Assembly (NCBI GenBank): GCA_021785155.1
Contig: JAJYGE010000253.1
Coordinates: forward strand, 1-9,513
Length of the DNA: 9,513 nucleotides
Reading direction: 5' to 3'
Source of the DNA: Planctomycetota bacterium
Lineage (GTDB): Bacteria; Planctomycetota; Phycisphaerae; WQYP01
Shown: positions 6,875-9,513 of the stretch, one piece after another
Layout of the letters: each line of letters starts with the position of its first letter
How positions within the stretch are numbered: position 1 is the first letter of the stretch
Made by a program: the position numbers and the translations under genes
Notes under the pieces: generated by a model
What the model saw: the letters and a program-made list of their open reading frames with translations, nothing else
The model's database searches: none
Told to the model about the DNA's origin: nothing

Positions 6875-8074
6875 CTAGAAGACTCTGCGCCTCATGGCAC
6901 GGCGAAAGGCACCCGGCGTGGTGGCCTTTACACGGCGAAACACTTTCGTCATCTGACTCAAGGTGGCGAACCCGGCTTGCCATGCAATGTTTTGTATCTT
7001 GGTGTCCGTTTGCGTAAGCAATTCGGCGGCTCGCTCAAGTCGCCGTTGCATGATCTCTTCTTTGACACTGTGGCCCAGATGGCGCTTGAAGGAATCGAAT
7101 AATTTCCTTTCGGAAACGTGCAGCTCCGTCGCCACGATTTTTGCGGAAAGCGAATCGTGATACCGGTTTTTTATAATCTCCAGTGCGGCGAGGACCAATT
7201 GGTCGGCAATGGCTAAAATATCCGTGGATCGCCGCGCGGTAATGCCGCGTGGTGAAATCAAAATCGGGTCGGTCGGCGGGGCCGCACCGCGCATAAGACC
7301 GTCCAGCAATTCCGCCGCGCGGTAGCCGATCCCTTCAAGATTATTGTCAATGCTGGACATCGGCACAGGGGTAAACGGGCAGATCAAGCGATCATCGTTG
7401 CAGCCCAGAACCGCCACATCCTCCGGTACCCGCAATCCCGAATTTACCGCCGCCCGAATAACTTCCGCCGCGAATTCATCAATTTGAGAGTTCACCGCCA
7501 GCGGTTTGGGCAACCGTTCAAGCTGACGGCCCAGTTGCTTTAATCGCGACACATGGGTGTAACGCGAACAGTCAATGGCATGGAATGTTTTTCCGGCGGC
7601 GGCCACAGCCCTCCGAAAAACCTCCAGCTTCGTCATTTCCGTCACATTGCCGGTGCAGACATAATAAGCCAGATGTTCAAACCCGCGCTGCGTGAAATGT
7701 TCAACCGCCATTTGCACTACCTTGTCCATATCGGCCGCCACTCGCGGCGCGGGAAACCGGTCGTTCGTGCTGACGTTGACCGTCGGCTTGCGGTAACTGA
7801 TGATTCGCCGATCCACGGTGGAGTTGACACCCGCAGTACAAAGAATGCCGTCGCCATCCCATCTGATCGGCAGCAATGAACTATGCACCGTACTTAGGTC
7901 CATACTCCAGTTGGCCCGTTCCGCATAATGCGCGATGCCGCGATGAATATCCGGCGAATACCAACTTAGAGAAAGCAATACCCGTGGCGAAGTTGTGGCG
8001 CAGGCCCTGATGGCCGGGGGCGCTGTGGCCAATCCCGGTGGTCTGCCCCCCCGTTGTTTTACTGTTGTCCGCAT
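6875..8074 (-). CDS. XylR-like transcriptional regulator (LacI/PurR-like sensor domain plus AraC HTH)
   Basis: Predicted sugar-responsive DNA-binding regulator, 399 residues, close to the 392 of E. coli XylR and of the same architecture. The sensor domain (about 30-285, periplasmic-binding-protein fold) shows YSPDIHRGIAHYA (39-51), WDGDGILC (72-79), the HFTQRGFEHLAYY segment (126-138), VPEDVAVLGCNDD (216-228) and SSIDNNLEGIGYRAAELLD (240-258). The AraC-type double HTH (about 295-393) shows ATELHVSERKLFDSFKRHLG (315-334) and the second helix pair IQNIAWQAGFATLSQMTKVF (361-380). Such proteins are abundant in planctomycetes and verrucomicrobia. The usual ligand-domain ACND motif before the second lobe reads AVNSQID (193-199), so ligand specificity cannot be stated. 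I chose the ATG at 8074; a GTG at 8092 would add six residues, and neither has a good ribosome binding site. It diverges from the PEP-CTERM gene, whose upstream repeats are plausible targets. Confidence 0.88.
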   Translation of the reverse strand: MRTTVKQRGGRPPGLATAPPAIRACATTSPRVLLSLSWYSPDIHRGIAHYAERANWSMDLSTVHSSLLPIRWDGDGILCTAGVNSTVDRRIISYRKPTVNVSTNDRFPAPRVAADMDKVVQMAVEHFTQRGFEHLAYYVCTGNVTEMTKLEVFRRAVAAAGKTFHAIDCSRYTHVSRLKQLGRQLERLPKPLAVNSQIDEFAAEVIRAAVNSGLRVPEDVAVLGCNDDRLICPFTPVPMSSIDNNLEGIGYRAAELLDGLMRGAAPPTDPILISPRGITARRSTDILAIADQLVLAALEIIKNRYHDSLSAKIVATELHVSERKLFDSFKRHLGHSVKEEIMQRRLERAAELLTQTDTKIQNIAWQAGFATLSQMTKVFRRVKATTPGAFRRAMRRRVF

Positions 8075-8097
8075 GTCCAAAGAGAATGCCACAGTTC

Positions 8098-8118
8098 ATC
8101 GGGCGCGTCAAGCCCGAT
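8098..8118. promoter_or_regulatory. Candidate operator: 21-base dyad at the regulator's promoter
   Basis: The perfect arms ATCGGGC (8098-8104) and GCCCGAT (8112-8118) flank a 7-base centre. On the minus strand the centre includes TTGACG (8106-8111), which could be a -35 with a poor -10 (CATTCT, 8083-8088) 17 bases later. That would start the transcript almost at the ATG of the regulator. Placement suggests autoregulation; the promoter part is weak. Confidence 0.35.
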
Positions 8119-8241
8119 CATGCTCCGGCAGGCACATCGCTCCTTGGTCGCCCCCCACCAGTGAACAATACCACGGAAACGCACAACGTTACGGGGCTGA
8201 TGTCGGCTCAATAAGCTGATGGTTGGGCGGAGTTTTTAGCC

Positions 8242-8276
8242 CTCCGGATTGGACATAAGATTCTCCGGATTGGACA
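8242..8276 (+). repeat. Two exact 14-base direct repeats spaced 21 bases apart: candidate AraC-type activator site
   Basis: CTCCGGATTGGACA occurs at 8242-8255 and again at 8263-8276, an offset of exactly 21 bases or two helical turns. AraC-family activators bind direct-repeat half-sites at this spacing (araI1/araI2 is the classic case), with the proximal half-site touching the -35 region. Here the proximal copy ends at about -35 of the promoter at 8296-8304. The likely binder is the divergently encoded XylR-like regulator. Binding is inferred, not shown. Confidence 0.6.
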
Positions 8277-8295
8277 ACAAATGCCCCTTGCGATG

Positions 8296-8304
8296 TGCTA
8301 TACT
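8296..8304 (+). promoter_or_regulatory. Candidate extended -10 promoter of the PEP-CTERM gene
   Basis: TGCTATACT combines a TGn extension with TATACT (five of six consensus bases). The expected -35 position (8276-8281, AACAAA) is far from consensus, as in activator-dependent promoters. Initiation near 8311 would leave a leader of about 315 bases before the ATG at 8626. Confidence 0.55.
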
Positions 8305-8321
8305 TCTCTTGTTGGTTGAAT

Positions 8322-8374
8322 CCGCGGCGCAGTTTTTGCGGCGTTTGTGAGCCGCAGGAAAGGAGGTAGCGCGG
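8322..8374 (+). promoter_or_regulatory. Structured leader element with an unused Shine-Dalgarno sequence
   Basis: An outer helix CCGCG (8322-8326)/CGCGG (8370-8374) can enclose an inner hairpin TGCGGC (8337-8342)/GCCGCA (8351-8356) with an 8-base loop. AGGAGGT (8361-8367) lies unpaired between them, yet no ATG, GTG or TTG follows at a usable distance. I do not recognise a known riboswitch. It lies in the predicted 5' leader of the PEP-CTERM gene and could be a regulatory RNA element or a chance fold. Confidence 0.3.
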
Positions 8375-8613
8375 AAAGATTTTTCTGGTAAGTTGGCCAA
8401 GGCGGGCCGGCTTGAGTTTTCTGCATGGAGCTTTCAACTCCAGATTTGTCGGCCAATGTGGTTGGCATGGAGTGGGAGAGCAAAGTAGTTGCTTATATAA
8501 GGAAATATGATATGAGCACCAAATTCAGTAGTGTTACATCCGCCGCAGATGGTTGCGGCAAACCGTCGTCCGTTCGGCTAATGGACAGTTCACACAGCTC
8601 CAATATGGAGCGG

Positions 8614-8619
8614 AAGGAG
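8614..8619 (+). promoter_or_regulatory. Ribosome binding site deciding the PEP-CTERM gene start (AAGGAG)
   Basis: AAGGAG ends six bases before the ATG at 8626, which places a clean signal peptide at the N-terminus. It is preferred to the in-frame upstream ATGs at 8425 and 8512, although the latter also has AAGGAA (8499-8504) seven bases before it. Confidence 0.7.
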
Positions 8620-8625
8620 TCGCTT

Positions 8626-9375
8626 ATGTATTCCAATCGTTCATCAGTAATTTCTCGTGGCGGTTGCATTGCGGCTATGGCGCTGGCAGTCGCGGCAGTG
8701 GCTGGGCTGGCTGGCACGGCCTCGGCCAATATGATCCAAAATGGTGATTTTTCGGCGAACGGAGCCAGCTTTTTAGTGTGGCCCGGCTACAGCGGCGAAT
8801 CCGGCACCTACAACGGTAATCCATACACCAACCCTGCGGCCCCCACAGATTGGACCGTGTTCACCGTCGGGAACGGGACTTGGGAGCCGGGTGTTAATGG
8901 CACGTCCGGAACAGCACCAAATGCTGCTTACGGCGCACCATTTACTCCAACGACCTTGAACTTACCGGACAATTCTTATTATGGTATCATGCAGTTTACT
9001 GGTGATTATTTATCCCAGACTGTGGCGACTACCGCTGGGGAGTCCTACACTCTGTCCTACCTCGCGGCGGGGCGAAACATCGACTCGACGGGGCTGGATG
9101 TGCTGAATGTGGTTCTCACGGACGCGATAAATAGCAACACCATAACCACCCAGGTGCCGGGTATATCGCAGGCGCAATTCAACCCCTTTACGTTGACCTT
9201 TACGGCAACTTCGGCGTCGACGAACGTTGAGTTCCTCAACAACAGCACTAACAGCAACAACACCGTTGAGATCGCCAACGTGGCGATGGCACCCGTTCCC
9301 GAACCGGCCACGCTGGGCGTGTTCGCCATAGGCGGCTTGGGATTGCTGTTGCTGAAGCGACGGAAGGCGGTTTGA
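8626..9375 (+). CDS. Secreted PEP-CTERM sorting domain protein
   Basis: Predicted exported surface protein of 249 residues, function otherwise unknown. A signal peptide spans about 1-34: polar and basic n-region, hydrophobic core AAMALAVAAVAGLAG (16-30), cleavage likely after TASA. The mature part begins NMIQNGDFSANG (35-46) and continues as a Gly/Asn/Thr-rich beta-sandwich-like domain, with LSQTVATTAGESYTLSYLA (129-147) typical of DUF642 or choice-of-anchor-type galactose-binding-like folds. An Asn/Ser/Thr-rich patch is at 205-213. The C-terminus is a textbook PEP-CTERM signal: VPEPATLG (224-231), a hydrophobic helix (232-243) and KRR (244-246), recognised by an exosortase. No exosortase gene is in the window. 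The mature part has no cysteine. The gene diverges from the XylR-like regulator and is probably controlled by it. An in-frame ATG at 8512 would give a 38-residue longer, polar N-terminus. Confidence 0.9.
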   Translation: MYSNRSSVISRGGCIAAMALAVAAVAGLAGTASANMIQNGDFSANGASFLVWPGYSGESGTYNGNPYTNPAAPTDWTVFTVGNGTWEPGVNGTSGTAPNAAYGAPFTPTTLNLPDNSYYGIMQFTGDYLSQTVATTAGESYTLSYLAAGRNIDSTGLDVLNVVLTDAINSNTITTQVPGISQAQFNPFTLTFTATSASTNVEFLNNSTNSNNTVEIANVAMAPVPEPATLGVFAIGGLGLLLLKRRKAV

Positions 9376-9381
9376 CGCAGC

Positions 9382-9483
9382 GCGGCGGCGAAAAACGCCG
9401 ACGCCACTGGCGGAGCTGGTGCCATGTGCGGAGCGGTTGGAACCGCGGACAACCGCCGCTTGGGGGTGCGGGTGTCCTCCCCC
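9382..9483 (+). terminator. Three successive G+C-rich hairpins after the PEP-CTERM gene
   Basis: First hairpin: 9382-9390 against 9396-9404 around loop AAAAA, five pairs, one mismatch, three pairs. Second: GCGGTTG (9433-9439) with CAACCGC (9450-9456), or alternatively GCGGTT with AACCGC at 9441-9446. Third: GGGGG (9462-9466) with CCCCC (9479-9483). None is followed by a T tract, so this is not a classical intrinsic terminator; it may stabilise the 3' end or act with a factor. Confidence 0.3.
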
Positions 9484-9513
9484 GCCATTGGTCGGCTGTA
9501 TTCGGACCCGTAA

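Noticed and set aside
8378..8509. Leader open frame starting at ATT after AGGAGGT
   Set aside because: It would need a very rare ATT start, the spacing is long, and the translation resembles nothing; treated as untranslated leader.
8311..8625. Sigma-54 promoter before the PEP-CTERM gene, as known for some exosortase-associated genes
   Set aside because: No GG-N10-GC arrangement with flanking consensus was found in the leader.
9057..9488. Minus-strand open frame of 143 codons
   Set aside because: It is antisense to the PEP-CTERM gene, whose signal peptide and C-terminal anchor prove the plus strand.

Overview
The window reads as a chromosomal segment of a Gram-negative-type bacterium, most likely a planctomycete of the Phycisphaerae kind. 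Three things point there together: a XylR-like regulator (LacI/PurR-like sensor domain fused to an AraC DNA-binding domain), a protein ending in a typical PEP-CTERM anchor (VPEP, hydrophobic helix, KRR), and a division and cell wall (dcw) cluster whose MurE carries the meso-diaminopimelate signature DNPR. Verrucomicrobia share several of these traits, so the assignment is an inference. No rRNA, tRNA, CRISPR array or transposase gene was seen.

Positions 1 to about 6480, all on the minus strand: the front half of a dcw operon in the classical order ftsL, ftsI, murE, murF, mraY. mraY runs off the left edge of the window. The genes are tightly packed: ftsI/murE overlap by 1 base (TGATG), murE/murF by 4 bases (ATGA), and murF/mraY are 25 bases apart. 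FtsL and FtsI are the septal scaffold and transpeptidase. MurE and MurF add meso-DAP and D-Ala-D-Ala to the UDP-MurNAc peptide, and MraY moves the product onto undecaprenyl phosphate, so the operon covers consecutive steps of peptidoglycan synthesis. mraZ and rsmH, which often precede ftsL, are not here.

Positions 6397 to 6874: a non-coding stretch holding a good extended -10 promoter pointing into ftsL, a LacI-operator-like palindrome just downstream of it, and a dyad with extra half-copies upstream.

Positions 6875 to 9375: a divergent pair. The regulator (minus strand) and a secreted PEP-CTERM protein (plus strand) share an intergenic region. It contains two exact 14-base direct repeats set 21 bases apart, placed at about -56 to -35 of an extended -10 promoter that lacks a recognisable -35. 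That geometry matches AraC-type activator sites. A second dyad lies at the regulator's own start. The predicted PEP-CTERM transcript has a roughly 315-base leader with a foldable element carrying an unused Shine-Dalgarno sequence. Downstream of the PEP-CTERM stop are three G+C-rich hairpins without a T tract.

The most interesting unit is this regulator, operator, leader and PEP-CTERM protein set. The dcw operon is conventional in content but notable for starting at ftsL and for its putative planctomycete host.
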